Shown here: piece after piece, positions 33,805 through 45,157 of the stretch
How the letters are laid out: each line of letters opens with the position of its first letter
Numbering within the stretch: position 1 is the stretch's first letter
Assembly: GCA_015501075.1 (NCBI GenBank)
Contig: JADNYJ010000151.1
Location: 1 to 64,000, forward strand
Direction of reading: 5' to 3'
Length of the DNA: 64,000 nt
Source: Gymnopilus junonius
Taxonomy: Eukaryota > Basidiomycota > Agaricomycetes > Agaricales > Galerinaceae
Position numbers and translations under genes: made by a program
Notes under the pieces: model-generated
What the model saw: only the letters and a program-made list of their open reading frames with translations
Database searches by the model: none
What the model was told of the DNA's origin: nothing

Positions 33805-34789
33805 CTAATACGTGAGCAGAAGTGACCCAGTTGTCGCCGAATTCGAGAGGACCGTCATAGTGATACCGTCATTGGGATCACTGACCACGCTCCAAGGAAT
33901 GGAAGGAGGGTTCTGGCCGTTCTGAAGGGTAATATCAATCGTGGAGAACACTGTATTTCCGGTGGGCAAGTCAGAAATGAATTCAGTAGTATACATTTCC
34001 AATGCTTCGTAAGCTCATGTAAGTTCTCTGGTATTCGTTGCCGAAATAGTGGTGCCGCTATAGCCGACAAAAGTGGACTTGTAATCGTACGTCGTCACGC
34101 CTCCAGATGTCGATGTGCCAGTCAGCGTCATCTGGCCTTGTAAAAACGTACCGGGAGATACTTGGGTAATGTCGGTATGATATACGTTATTGTCGATAAG
34201 CCACCATGACGCAATGGCGTAGAATTCGCCTCCTCCGGCTGGAGAGATACCATATTGCAGCACGGGCTGTAAAATTCCGCCAAGGTCCTGCGGTACAAGG
34301 CCATTCCACCAGTAAAGCAGTTGGCCGTCCCAAGTAGATGGGGTCGGAGGGACGACCCAGTTGGTGCCAAAGAAAGAGATCGGACTTGTGCCCACGTTAT
34401 TCCAGTCCGTGTAGGCAATGTAGACACTTTGCAAATCACGGCGTCTAGAGGTAGGTCCTTGTAGGACTCCTACAAGCTTTGAATTCGAACCTGTGAAAGG
34501 AGCGGAGTGAAGGATAATCCCGTTCGCGGCTATGATCTGAATTTCAGTGGCTGACTGGTGTACCCTTGCGCCCTGTGGAACGGTGTGGACGTTAGACTTT
34601 GGTACAAGCCCAGCTGGGGTCTGCACAAGCTCCTCACTTGACCTCTATGTGATGATCCAAGGCATAAATGAGTAAGTATTAGAAAATATGATCGTAAAGA
34701 GACTACCTTACGATGTCAAGGGGGCTTGCAATACCAGTTAGGACATGGGTGGCGAGAAGCGCGAACTTGAAAAGGCCTTTGAACGACAT
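33805..34789 (-). pseudogene. secreted jelly-roll protein, copy 2, with Trp-to-stop nonsense codon
   Basis: Exons 34789-34712 (MSFKGLFKFALLATHVLTGI) and 34644-33805 match copy 1 throughout, including the intron position. In copy 1 the sequence reads TTELTWAYEALEM; here the Trp codon is TGA (34017-34015), giving TRELT-stop, while the same frame stays open afterwards (AYEALEMYTTEFISDLPTG to GSLLLTY at 33805). The encoded product would be 235 residues and lack the last third, including the putative Glu region. One change would restore full length, so the loss is recent, or the base is an assembly error. Confidence 0.8.
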
Positions 34790-35810
34790 TGGTTACCTGT
34801 AAGATTATTTGAATATGTAAGAAAGTCAGCCAGTCAATAGAATGAAAGCTCACTAAGCGAGATCGCTGCTTGAGTAGTCAGGCAACTTAAGGAACTCTGA
34901 CCTCTGACTGACCTCTTTTATACGCGAAAACGACCCAATCTAGCTACCCGACATCGCGAAACAAAGGCCGCCCCTGGCCGCAGTGGAATTCGATGTACCC
35001 TTTGCCATAGTTCGGCATGAAATAGCGTGGCCAGATTATGGAGGAGGAGCGTACTGGAACGACAAAGACCCATTGTAATACGCGACCCTTTCCCTTTCGC
35101 CGAGAGAATGATCTGGACAAGTCAGAATAATTGGCGAGAGAATAGCTGCATGCTTATAACTCGATCAAAAATGCGAATGACCTCTTACGTTACGCGCCAA
35201 TCGACTTTCTCGTGATGGATTGAAAATATCCTTGGGAAGCGGGCGAGATATACGGGGTTTTGCATGTTTTTTTGCGGGGTAGGCGCATCAGAAATGTACC
35301 TTAGTGAGTCAGCTGTGCGCTTTGAACAAAATAGAGGGCATTCCAGGAAATTTCGGCGACTAAGATCGGGCAGTGAGGTAATGAATGCAATGAATGCTGG
35401 ACCGAATGGTAATGTTCACAAGTACCTTCTTTCATCCATCACGAAAGTATTCTGATTCTAGACAACAAGCCGGACGCCCCATCCACGGCAGTGAATAAGG
35501 CATGACCACATACCCTCAACATTCTGATGTCGACCATGTCTTCCTGAGCTAACACTGGGGGTATGCAGCGACAAGTTGAAAATGCGTGTTCAGATAACAG
35601 AACGGGAATTACAAAACACCGGAAATAAGAGAAATATATCGCAATGTAAAGTTCTGCTCTTCATATGCATCCTCAGATGTCCGCTTCCTGCTCGTCCTTA
35701 AAGTTCAACCTGAAATAGGATTCGGTTCCTTTTGACAAGAGAAAAACCCTGGAAAATGACTCACATCCATAACATCAAGCACTGGAAAGCAAACCGAGCC
35801 TCAACGGGGA
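34790..35810. other. intergenic, no recognised gene
   Basis: Upstream sequence of the jelly-roll pair, similar in part to the upstream sequence of copy 1 (taccc..catcgyaaa..aaggcc...cgcagtg), as expected from duplication. No other feature seen. Confidence 0.45.
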
Positions 35811-36109
35811 TCAAAGGTTGGGTGCGGAGCCTGTCATCGAAGGGGCATCGGCAAGAGCAAGGTTCAACTCCGCGGCTTGGTCGGAAGTCGGGTTTGATAC
35901 TGGCGAGCTCTGCTCATGAGTGTCGGTACCTTCATGAGGGGTATCCATTGGGGTAGGCTGTTCGAGAGTGGGTCAATGGCGGGGAAAGGAAGTTCAACGA
36001 CAGCCCTCAAACACGCATGTAAGTCATGGTTACTTACCTCGGCCTTTCGTTTCGAAAATTTCTTGGATATTTTTTGGAAAATATTCTTGAAGGAGTCGGC
36101 GAGTGGCAT
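35811..36109 (-). CDS. small two-exon protein, 72 residues
   Basis: Exon 1 (36109-36038) encodes MPLADSFKNIFQKISKKFSK RKAE, a basic amphipathic helix. A GTAAGT donor and ACAG acceptor enclose an 80-bp intron. Exon 2 (35957-35811) encodes a polar Ser/Thr/Glu/Pro-rich tail, PTPMDTPHEGTDTHEQSS to SMTGSAPNL, then TGA. Both exon lengths are multiples of three and the splice signals are strong, which argues for a real gene. The basic N-terminal helix could bind a membrane or nucleic acid; no family recognised. Confidence 0.55.
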
Positions 36110-37599
36110 CGCTGTAGGGGACGAGAAGGATGGATCCTGGAGGTAGACAATGTGGACATAGGGATGGAACTTAAGAGCAATAGAAGGAACAGGTGTGAAG
36201 GCACGCACGTGGATGAGATACGAAGCGAAGCTTGAAGTTTGAGCCTCAACGGTGTGCGCAGTTTCATAGGCTGGTGTAGGCCTTATTGTGGTCCGTTAGT
36301 CGAGCATGACGGGAATGAACACGTTGAGGCCTGAAGATCTGAAGCTCGAAGGCTAGCAGGGTGTTCGCATTATATAATCGACCGAAACACATTCATTCGG
36401 AACGTTGGAGTCGCTAAGCCTCAACAACACGATACGGTTAAACCCTCTCAAACCCATGGGAAATTTCATGACGTCTTGCCATACAACTAGACAGCTTCTC
36501 GAACTTCATTACCGCTAATCAAAGGCACAACACGTCGAAGTAGTCATTCGAGACGTTGTCTATGGGCAGACGGCGATGAGTAAGGTCAACCGATGGTGCC
36601 GTGCGAGGTCCTGAATTCGCGGAAGATGAACCTTTGAAGAGATGAGAAGGAGAGCAGACAGATGTAAGCCCCGACTGGCACCCGCGAATGCTGCCAGCTG
36701 CAGGTTTCCACTTCGGAAAAATCTAAAACCTCGGACAGGGTGTCGTAACTGTAATTCTAGACTTCATTTCCAGCTATCCGATCATATTAATGTGGTTCTT
36801 GGTCGTAATAAGAGATAAGTAAGTACGAACCTTGATAACGCAATCCCAAGTGAATGATCATCGTGCGGTGGACCTTGTTCCTTCCGGTAGCGATTTATTC
36901 TTCTTGCTCACAAACACACTCTCTGGTAACGGCCTTAAATGACGGTGTATCTTGCGGAACGTTTGACTTAGCTAGCATGGGGGGATGCAGAGGTGAGGCC
37001 GACCAGGTGGACAATGATTTTAAAAAACGAAATTGACCTGCTGGTGAATTTAAACTGCTTAGTAATCCAACCCTAACCTTCAACATTTTGAACGCGCTGT
37101 CCACGCCAACCTTCACATTGCCTTCACAACGCGGAAACCCGACTAGGCGCCCTAGGAAATGCAGACATTCAAGTACCTCACGATAACGCCTGCATTTATG
37201 CACACGCATTGGCGAAATTGCAAGCGGTAGGACGAAGTTGATGGCATCTTGAACTTTGCCCTCAGACCGAGCCTACGACCCCTAGTAGCAGCAGCAGCGC
37301 AGCGTTTTTATGCTTAAAGGTACATACTTCCTGCCTTTTGGCTTGATTGAATTTAATTTATGAACTGCAGTCATAATGTAGTCCGCCTTTTGAGGCCAAT
37401 TTCAGGAATTGGGAAGGTGATAAACTAAGGTGAGGAGTGGATTTCGACCAACCTCGTTCTGTGATATTTTATACTAACGAGCAGTGCTGCTAGCTGTACT
37501 ATCTACATGGTCGGGCTGTCCTTATCTCTTGCCGTCCATGGTTTGGTTTTTACCATGAAAGCCATCACGCCCACGGCCTGAAATGTTTTCCCTCTGAAG
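36110..37599. other. intergenic with a further decayed copy of the 24/27 kb repeat
   Basis: At about 37055-37085 the phrase gtaatccaaccctaaccttc resembles the ends of the repeats at 25.1 and 27.97 kb; on the minus strand it belongs to LKVRVGLLSSLNSP. This looks like a third degenerate copy. No intact gene seen. Confidence 0.35.
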
Positions 37600-39420
37600 T
37601 CCATTTGTTCACGAGTAGTTCAGCATCGGATCCAAGGAAATTATACGGATCATACGTAAGTCAGCCCTTGCTCTCGCCATTAATTCCCCTCATCTGGGCT
37701 TGTTTCCTTATAGTGGAGATGGATGGTGTTGACACGCTCGCTGACTCCCTACAACATTCTCCCCTCCTCCCCCGGAACAACTACGTCTGCGTGCGGCATC
37801 AAAGTCTTCCTGACCAACGCCACTGTCAATTATTCAGACGAGTCCAGCCCTGTATGCCCCTTCCTCCTGACCTGGCCTCCAATTTATCTTTACCTTCGCC
37901 CATTGACTGGAGGTACGTGTCAGCAACATCTTGATGTACACGAGCATCCTGTTGATTGACTGAATTTCTTCCTACAGCGGCGCGTGTCTTTGAATTCTTC
38001 GATGGAATTTGGAGGCACAAATGTGAAGAATGATTGGCCTAGTCCTCAAACGTCTCATGCTCATAAATGTCGTCGGGCAGTCCTCTGAGACTTCTGCAGC
38101 CACGTTCCTCGCCGCAGACAAGCTATGGAAATAAGCTCAGTTCATTGCAAGCACCCACTTGGCATGGACTCGGCACCCAGTTTTCCTATTCAGAACTTTT
38201 CTGCCCATAAGCCACCCGAAGGGCTACGGAGATGTGACACGTCACGCGTAAGTTGAATGTTGTTGTGACCGATTCTTGTTGCCTGGCCTGACCTTTAATT
38301 CATCCCTCAGCCTGAACGCATCGCAGTCTGAGTCCCGAAAGTGACGCGTCCATTCCTCCCTATGTCAAGCCCAGTTTTGGCGGTGCTTAAATTCTCCCCC
38401 AGTTCAAGTGCTCATCATCACTGCTGTCGTCAATCTTGGAAAGTGACCCGGATCCTCCAGACCATCTCTCTCTTCGCTCCGCCCCATATTCTCCAGAAAA
38501 TTAGCTCTCAGCAGTTTGAATGACTACCTACCATCAACGCAGCTCTACATCCTCATCCTTACCCAGTTCTCCAGTCGAGTTTTAGCTCGCCACCCTGGAA
38601 GCGACGGTCTACACGCCTTCTTACTTCGGAAGTGTCGGATTTTGTTGTCAGTTCCCGAAGATTTCCCTTTCATTTGCAGTGAATATCGGCTGCCCTCGCC
38701 TTATTGTCACCCCCTTCAGCGTATCTGCCAAGAAAAGCGCGGCTGCTCGTTTCAACTTCAGGCCCATGGTGTGCAGATCTGCGATGTTCCATGTTCTTTC
38801 TCGCCTTTTCATCTTTTTTTTGCAGCTTCACATTCACATCGTCGTTGTCATCACAATGCCGGTTTGTGGTTCCGCCTCCGTTTGCTTGACTATGGGCCCG
38901 TTTTCTTTTATCGTCCAGAACTCTGCGTATACTGGTGTTGGGTTGCGGGTTGGAATATGAAATTGATTTTGTCTGGACTACTGCTTCAGAGTATTCTCGC
39001 TGCTCGCCCCTCGCCATTTTGCCTTTATCCATCTCTAAATTTGATGTCATATCGCGGTCATTTTTTGCACCGAGGTTGGCGATCGTAGATTCTTTAGCCT
39101 GTACTTTTGTGTGTGGATCAGATATGAACGCATGCTCGACATGTGTGGATTCCGTTCTGCACAACATTATACGCAGATTGGGTGGATCGATTTTCATCCG
39201 GAACCACGTGGGTTGGCTCCGCCTTTCCTTACCACTGTCATTCTGTATGTTCTTACTTTCAATGGCGAAACTGGCGATTGACCGGCGACTCGATATATAT
39301 TGGCGCTGTACCTACGTACTTCGGAATTCTAGATGAATTGCGCCCTGAAACTCAGAAGGCATTGTATAAGCATACCTGGCCGGATTTTTGTGAGTGGGAC
39401 TAACTTCCAGAGGTCATTAT
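37600..39420. other. unresolved region with coding-like pieces on the plus strand
   Basis: Pieces that look coded but do not join cleanly: SACGIKVFLTNATVNYSDES with Cys and Pro-rich sequence (37770-37920, preceded by a gtaagt...cttatag intron-like gap); a signal-peptide-like MKLILSGLLLQSILAARP at 38958; and YFGILDELRPETQKALYKHT followed by WPDFCEWD and a stop (39310-39403). Frames change between them. It could be one or two multi-exon secreted-protein genes or decayed ones. No family recognised. Confidence 0.3.
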
Positions 39421-39459
39421 CCAGTCTGACTCACATTAAATCTCAAGTAGCCATGCATA

Positions 39460-40047
39460 TTACCCAGAAAATCTTATAGTGACTTCTCTGTAAGCCCCAA
39501 CAGCGACTTTCTTGTCAAAGTTAGCTGCAATGTACTCCGCCCTTTCATCCGAATCAGTAGCAGCGTCAAAGGCAGCAGCATGAGTTGAGTTTTTTGCGTC
39601 GATGATGTATCTAAACCCATCACCTGGTTGATAGAAATACGCGTCGATAGGCTGGACATCTGTACAACCTCCCTCGGCTGCTGCGGCACCTCGACGCCTC
39701 CTCTTAGTCCCGTTTTCAAAAGCAGCAGCGCTGATTACCCCTGTTTGTCCTGTAACCAGACACTGTCCTTGCTGGACGTCGAAGATAAGTATGCCGCATA
39801 TGTTGCCTCCATTTGGCCTGTAAACACGGACTTGTGTTCCGCTGGCGGCATCCTGGAAGTTTTCTGCTAAAATAGAGGACCAGAGGTAGGAGGGGCTTCC
39901 GCAGCACAGATCTGGTTTGAGAGCGGTGCAGATTGCGCCGACGCTAGTAGTACAGTTCTCTGCGTTGTAGAACAGAACATCGACGGTTGTGTGCGCGCTG
40001 ATCCCAGCGATGAAGAAAGAGACGAAGAAAGGGGGGACTTTGAACAT
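39460..40047 (-). CDS. secreted cysteine-containing protein
   Basis: 195 residues from ATG 40047. Signal peptide MFKVPPFFVSFFIAGISA, mature start HTTVDVLFYNAENCTTS. Seven cysteines (NC, AIC, LCC, NIC, GQC, GGC) and sites for N-glycosylation. A KRRRR stretch in the middle could be a processing site. The sequence directly before the ATG reads ...TTGTAG/GCCG, so an intron in the 5' leader is likely; the frame extends slightly upstream (MHSCRP) through that intron. The end, EVTIRFSG, is beta-like. No named family recognised; it resembles the small secreted proteins common in Agaricomycetes. Confidence 0.65.
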   Translation of the reverse strand: MFKVPPFFVSFFIAGISAHTTVDVLFYNAENCTTSVGAICTALKPDLCCGSPSYLWSSILAENFQDAASGTQVRVYRPNGGNICGILIFDVQQGQCLVTGQTGVISAAAFENGTKRRRRGAAAAEGGCTDVQPIDAYFYQPGDGFRYIIDAKNSTHAAAFDAATDSDERAEYIAANFDKKVAVGAYREVTIRFSG

Positions 40048-40809
40048 CGGCCTACAAGAATGCAAACGTTAGTCAGAAATTTGAAGAGATGAATGGTAGG
40101 TCAAATGAACACGAACACGAACTTGAAAGGCGCTGAAGTTGGATACGCTGAGGGCTATGGTATGATTAGGCTATCCCAATTTATTGAACTTGCGTTTATA
40201 TGCTTCTGTCTGGACAGAAATCACACCATGCAATGTTCGAACTTCCATCACACCAGTCAGGAATGACTTATATATATTTATTCTGCTGAAGATTGTTGCC
40301 CTTGGAGAGCTTAAAATACTTTGACTATGTCTATGTAGTATGTGCAGTATGTGCAGCTAAATGGTGACGACATTGAAGGGCATAGACCCGATCCGAATAT
40401 AACCTGTCAACAAAAGGTTTAGCACCAAGACTCACTCAGTTCGCCTGTAGGCCACTTGCTGACTGATCCGAAATGTGGCTTAACTTAGTACTTGGGTCTT
40501 GGTCGAACCCGCCGTCAATTATGCAACACATTTGAATACCTTATGATATGTGACGAACCACTGTAAGCTACTTCCTGATAATCAAAGGGGGTTCTCGGAG
40601 ACGACACCTTCCAAGCACCCAAGGATAGCGCAAACATAGTGATAGATTAAATTACGGAATGAAACGAGTCAAAATACATGCATTGTGCAATTAGGAGGGT
40701 ATCTGAGCCAGTAGAACAATATAGCATCGCCTTGTAGAAGTTTAGAAATGAATAACTTTCAACTTGGAGGAAGAGACTAAATGGGGATGCCCTCACAAAC
40801 TCGAAGAGC
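40048..40809. other. intergenic, no recognised feature
   Basis: Between the secreted protein's 5' side and the 3' end of the epimerase. The far part should be the epimerase 3' UTR. No repeat or RNA recognised. Confidence 0.4.
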
Positions 40810-41788
40810 TCAAAGAGAAACGTTAGACCAATCATTCTTGTGGTGCCAGCCCAACAAGCGTGCTGCCTTGGAGCAGTCGAAGAGGCCTTGGGTCCCAACA
40901 AACTCCTTACCATCCTTTACAGGGACATTTGGAAAATGTTCCTTGATGAGCGCTTGAGTTTCCCCGTTAACCAACGTATGGGGAGCAACAATGAAGAAGC
41001 GTTCGTGACCGGCCCATTTATCGTTATCCTCCACAGCAAGGATGAAGGCCTCTGCACCGGAATCCTCTTGAGTATATGACCAAAGATCCTTGGCGCGATT
41101 AGTGGAATGACCGCCGGGTACTGCCCTGCCTGGAAGAGACCAGCTTGGGCGTAAGCTCGCGATTTTCATCGATTGATATCGTCGAATGATGGTGTCAGCC
41201 TGCAGCTCCATAATCCTAAATAGATTATAGATTAGTATTAGATTTGTCAAGGTGTCCTCCGGAGCATAAATCAGACTTACACTTTTGACAATCCATAAGG
41301 CCCGTCGGGTTCACATGGATGTTCTTCGTCAATTGGAAAGTAGTGCAGCCGAGGGCTTTGACTCCACCACATGGTGATGACGTTTATGGAAGAGGCTTGA
41401 GCGATCCTATTTATGCTTAAATCTGCACAAGCCCGTAAAATATTCCAGGAGACAACGACGTTACTGAAAGTGTGTATTTAATTTCTCAGTCGTATTTGTC
41501 ATTATATAAGGAACTCAACTTGTTGTGAGATTGTACTCTGTAATCACCAGGAGTGGGATAAGCAGCCAGAGCAATAACGGCATCGGAACCTGCTAGAACG
41601 TTCAAAGTTGTACCAAAATCGGTTAGGTCGCCTTGTTTGAAGGTATATTCCGGACGGTTAAGCCAAGTACCATCTTGGTACTGAGGCTCGGTTAGATCGA
41701 TCCCAACTACGTGGTGTCCTCGTTCTAGAGCGAGTTTGACGACTCGTCTTCCAATGCTGCCGTTCGAACCAGTAACAGCGATTATCAT
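40810..41788 (-). CDS. NAD(P)-dependent epimerase/dehydratase (extended SDR)
   Basis: Exons 41788-41520, 41463-41281 and 41215-40810 give 285 residues, about full length for the family. N-terminal Rossmann motif TGSNGSIGRRVVKLALERG binds the dinucleotide, VGIDLTEPQ follows beta-2, and GDLTDFGTTLNVLAGSDAVI leads to HNNNVVVSWNILRAC. The catalytic YGLSK (Y-x-x-x-K) sits at the end of exon 2, preceded by ASSINVITMWW. The C-terminal half ends FDCSKAARLLGWHHKNDWS, typical of extended SDRs. The substrate (sugar nucleotide or small metabolite) cannot be told. Splice sites are canonical. A 643-bp inverted-repeat element lies 49 bp upstream of the ATG and may carry or interrupt its promoter. Confidence 0.9.
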
Positions 41789-41836
41789 GACTGCTAATAT
41801 GGTGGTTAGGCGTCAAGAAGTTGGCGAAGTCGCGCA

Positions 41837-42479
41837 CACTGCTGGCAACAGGTTATTTAAGTTGACCAAAAATGATTAAGAAAATAAATTAAACATGTTT
41901 ATGTTCTTGGTCTGCTTTTCCGTCATATAAAATCTATTTTCAACTCAACAATTGCTGGTACAGAAATTCTTTTGTCAAACACTTCATTTTTAGCATATTT
42001 ATAGGCCTATTAAATGCAATACTTGTGCTAAATTTTTTTGATCAAAAATGGTGACAGAAAGGTAGAGTTTATTGTTTTATTGTTCTCGTTGTCAATTGTA
42101 GTATTTAAGACAAGTTTTGGTTCCTTTAAAATAAGGTAAAAATGTTTTCAATTCAGTTTGGGTGCGAAACATTGTTCTTTTTGTTTATCCAACAACAAAA
42201 ATTCTTGCTAAATTTATCATTTACGAAACAACAAAAGAAATTGTGAATGTGAAATTTAACAAAAGCTTTTGTCTATACAAAAACATGACGTAAACTTTAG
42301 ATTCTGTGGGGCTAAGAACTTTATAATACAGGTAGAATCTGTATTATATTTTTTCAGAATTAAAATATATCATTTTTAATAGATTCAAGAACTCGAAAAA
42401 CGGTCGAAAACATGTAAACATGTTTAATTTATTTTTTTAATCATTTTTAGTCTACTTAAATAACCTGTTGCCAGCAGTG
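41837..42479. mobile_element. AT-rich non-autonomous DNA transposon (MITE-like), 643 bp
   Basis: 65-bp terminal inverted repeats with three mismatches run from 41837 (CACTGCTGGCAACAGG) and from 42479 backward. Weaker inverted similarity continues inward for about 40 bp. The inside is much more AT-rich than the surroundings and has no long open frame. The CA..TG termini resemble hAT ends, but I see no clear 8-bp direct target duplication; the flanks instead show short inverted similarity (gtcgc / gcgac). It lies in the epimerase promoter region. Confidence 0.8.
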
Positions 42480-42487
42480 GCAGCGAC

Positions 42488-43854
42488 AACCTTTATACTC
42501 TATTAATAATACTAGTATTAAGGATTCTAGTGGAGCTCAGAGTAGCCGGTGATCCGAATTCTATCTGGGAAAGATTCATGCGTTTACGCCGCAGGTTACC
42601 ATTGAATCCACGTGAGAAGAGCATAAAAAGGAAACTGATGAACTCGCAAGTCGTGCGTTTGGGGAGAGAGTTGCGAATGATATATTCGTAAAACTCCTGG
42701 CAGACCTTGGAGTCAACTTGATAGGACCTTCTTAGAACTTGCTCAAATTGAATCTCCATCGGCTTCTATGAGAGAGAGGAACTGAAGCTCGAGTGCGAGG
42801 GTATGATAGACCCCATTAAATCAGAAGGGTGTGGAGGCTGCAGAACTTGGAGAAAAGGGATTCTATATGCAGCTATAACGCTGAACAGTGGAAGATAAAT
42901 CAGAGCAAGGAGAAATTTGTGACCTGGGCACTACGCATAAAACTCGTTAGCACTGTACTGAAGGGAATGAACGTAGCCAGACAACGATGAAAGTGAGGAG
43001 TTGCATGGAGAATTGCTCGTTAGATAACAATGCACGACTTTCCGAGTCGGCTGAGCAATCAGTGATGTCACAACTGTACAGTTCATCGCTTATTTCCGGA
43101 TGCCGAACGACTCGTATTTTTAGACCACCTCCCATTCTTACGGCCCCTGTCTTTGGGTGCATGGACCTCTTCCCTTTATATAGCTCCTGTGGCGTACATT
43201 TCTGCGAAACAAAAAAAAACTAGCATATCCTTTTCCTGGATACTCCTAATGGTAAGTATTGCTCTTGTCTTTTCTGATTCTGATAATGACAGTGGCTTGA
43301 GTGAAGTTACGGCCGAGCAGGGCGCAAATGTATTATTCTAATTTAAATGTTTCTGGGACTGTGGGAAGTGACAACATTTATAATGGTTTCTAAGCATGGC
43401 CAAAGAAGTAATAATCCTTAGAAATTGCGATACTAAGCTGTTAAGTTGAGAGTATGTATATCCCATATTCTACTAAGTGTATGTCAAATTAGAAGAGCCT
43501 GAGGTGAGGTCCTACCACGGGAACTGGGTGGTATGTGGCACGGTACCACCCAGATCGTGTAGGACGGAAGAGACACGAACATTTTTTCTATTAAATTAAG
43601 CAAGAAACGTAGAAGTGACGGATCCGGTCCTTTATTGTTGACTGGGCCTGGAAATGCTACGGCAGGCCATCGCAATATGGTAACGGAAGAATAATGTTAC
43701 TTTTCAGGAATGGAAAAAATGTCGTGATGGGCCGACATCAACAAAGGTGGAACCCACGGTAACGCCAACCATTCTCTATATTTCTTCCTTGTTCCATTCC
43801 TCTTCCATTCTATCCCCGCCCCCTCATCGCTACCTATCGCTCCTAATCGACATC
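42488..43854. other. intergenic
   Basis: A minus-strand frame of 88 residues (42759-42493, MEIQFEQVLRRSYQ) abuts the element but has no recognisable family and is not accepted. Nothing else recognised; the last 150 bp, with CT-rich sequence, should hold the promoter of the zinc-finger gene. Confidence 0.35.
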
Positions 43855-44917
43855 ATGAACGTCCCAAGCTCTTCAAGCTCTTCGACCTCTGTCAAGTAAG
43901 AGATTTTGGATTATGCAACCGAATTATTTTGACCACCCTTCCCAGCATTGGGACTGGCCTTACCAATTTTCAGTTCAGCAACCTGTAGGTCATTGTCCCA
44001 GCCTTTAATTTCTCATTTAACGTCCCTACAGGGACAACCACAACGCGCCCCTTCTTAACTCGACTGATACTTCTTCTTCCAAATTTCCTTCGTTTCATCC
44101 ACCAGTTTCTCCTGCATCTTGCTCCACTTTCAACCCCCATTCCTCTTCCAACTATCGTCCTGCTTCCAACTACCGTCCCTCTTTCGACTACCGTCCCTCT
44201 TTCAACAATCACCCCTCTTCCAACTTCCGGCCGTCTTCCGCCTACCGTGACGGCGGAAGTCCAGCTCCTAATACACCGACTCATATACACCCTAATGGGG
44301 CATTTCATGACCCTTTCAAAGCACGCAGCGATGAACATAGTGCCCAACCCCCACCAAATCCTTCCACGGGTTCCTCTGAAGCGCCTCGCACCAGTGGGAA
44401 GGATATTGATTATTTGGAGAATGCGCGCGATTTCTATATTAATGTTCTCAAGGATCCCGAAGGCGCCAAGAGCATTTTCGTTAGAAACGGTGTTCTACCG
44501 ACCAAGAGGCCTCCTAAAGGTACAGTTGCACCCAAAAAGATTCCAGGACCGTTCGCTGGCCCGCCGAGCCTAATTCCTACAATTACAGCCCCTCGCGCTG
44601 CAGCTGGTGGTAGGAGACACGCCAGCGGTTCGTCTGCAGTACAGCAGCCTAGAAAGACTGTGAGGTTCGCACCCTATCAGAATCCTACTACCGCCACAGC
44701 CTCCACCACTCGCGGAAACGCGACTCCTTCCACCAGTACAGCCAACACTCATTCCGCGGCAACTCCTTTACAAATGCCTCGTAGACGTAACCCGTTTGAA
44801 CTACCGGCGAACATGATGAAATGCCCAATGTGCGAAGACAAATTCCCTCCCGACGGTGCCCTGTTTTTGGCGCACTTCAATTTCTATCATGGGACATATA
44901 AGTCAGGACGGCATTGA
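43855..44917 (+). CDS. low-complexity protein with C-terminal C2H2-like zinc finger
   Basis: Exons 43855-43895, 43946-43984 and 44032-44917 join to 321 residues. The start MNVPSSSSSSSTSVN is followed by an imperfect octad repeat built on NYRP (SNYRPASNYRPSFDYRPS, then NNHPSSNFRPSS). A more ordered part, KDIDYLENARDFYINVLKDP, lies in the middle. The C-terminus is MKCPMCEDKFPPDGALFLAH FNFYHG: C-x2-C-x13-H-x4-H, a plausible zinc finger. Between them are basic and Thr-rich linkers. Probably nuclear and nucleic-acid or protein binding, inferred from the finger alone. Two tiny first exons with canonical splice sites support the start. Confidence 0.75.
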
Positions 44918-45157
44918 TAAATGGGTTGTGGGAATGAATGTATAACTTGATCGAATGTGCGTGCCACGTTGTGCAATACAAGCAGAGACCTGACTGTTCT
45001 TATAATCCTACAGTATGTTCGGTAGTTTAAACCTCGAAAAATCTGAAAATAAAACCCCAGTTAAACTCAAATAACCCCTCCTTTTCATCAGACACACACT
45101 CTCTATAAACAGGAATCCAGACTTTCTCGCTCCCCTCTTTTCGAATACTCTCTATCT
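44918..45157. other. 3' flank shared by converging genes
   Basis: Short spacer between the zinc-finger stop and the malic-enzyme relic stop; no feature seen. Confidence 0.4.

Noticed and set aside
25096..37085. CCCTAACC phrases resembling telomere repeats
   Set aside because: Each occurs as a single unit, not in tandem; they belong to decayed duplicates.
42493..42759. 88-residue minus-strand frame beside the 643-bp element
   Set aside because: No family resemblance, no splice partners, and its end next to the element may be coincidental.
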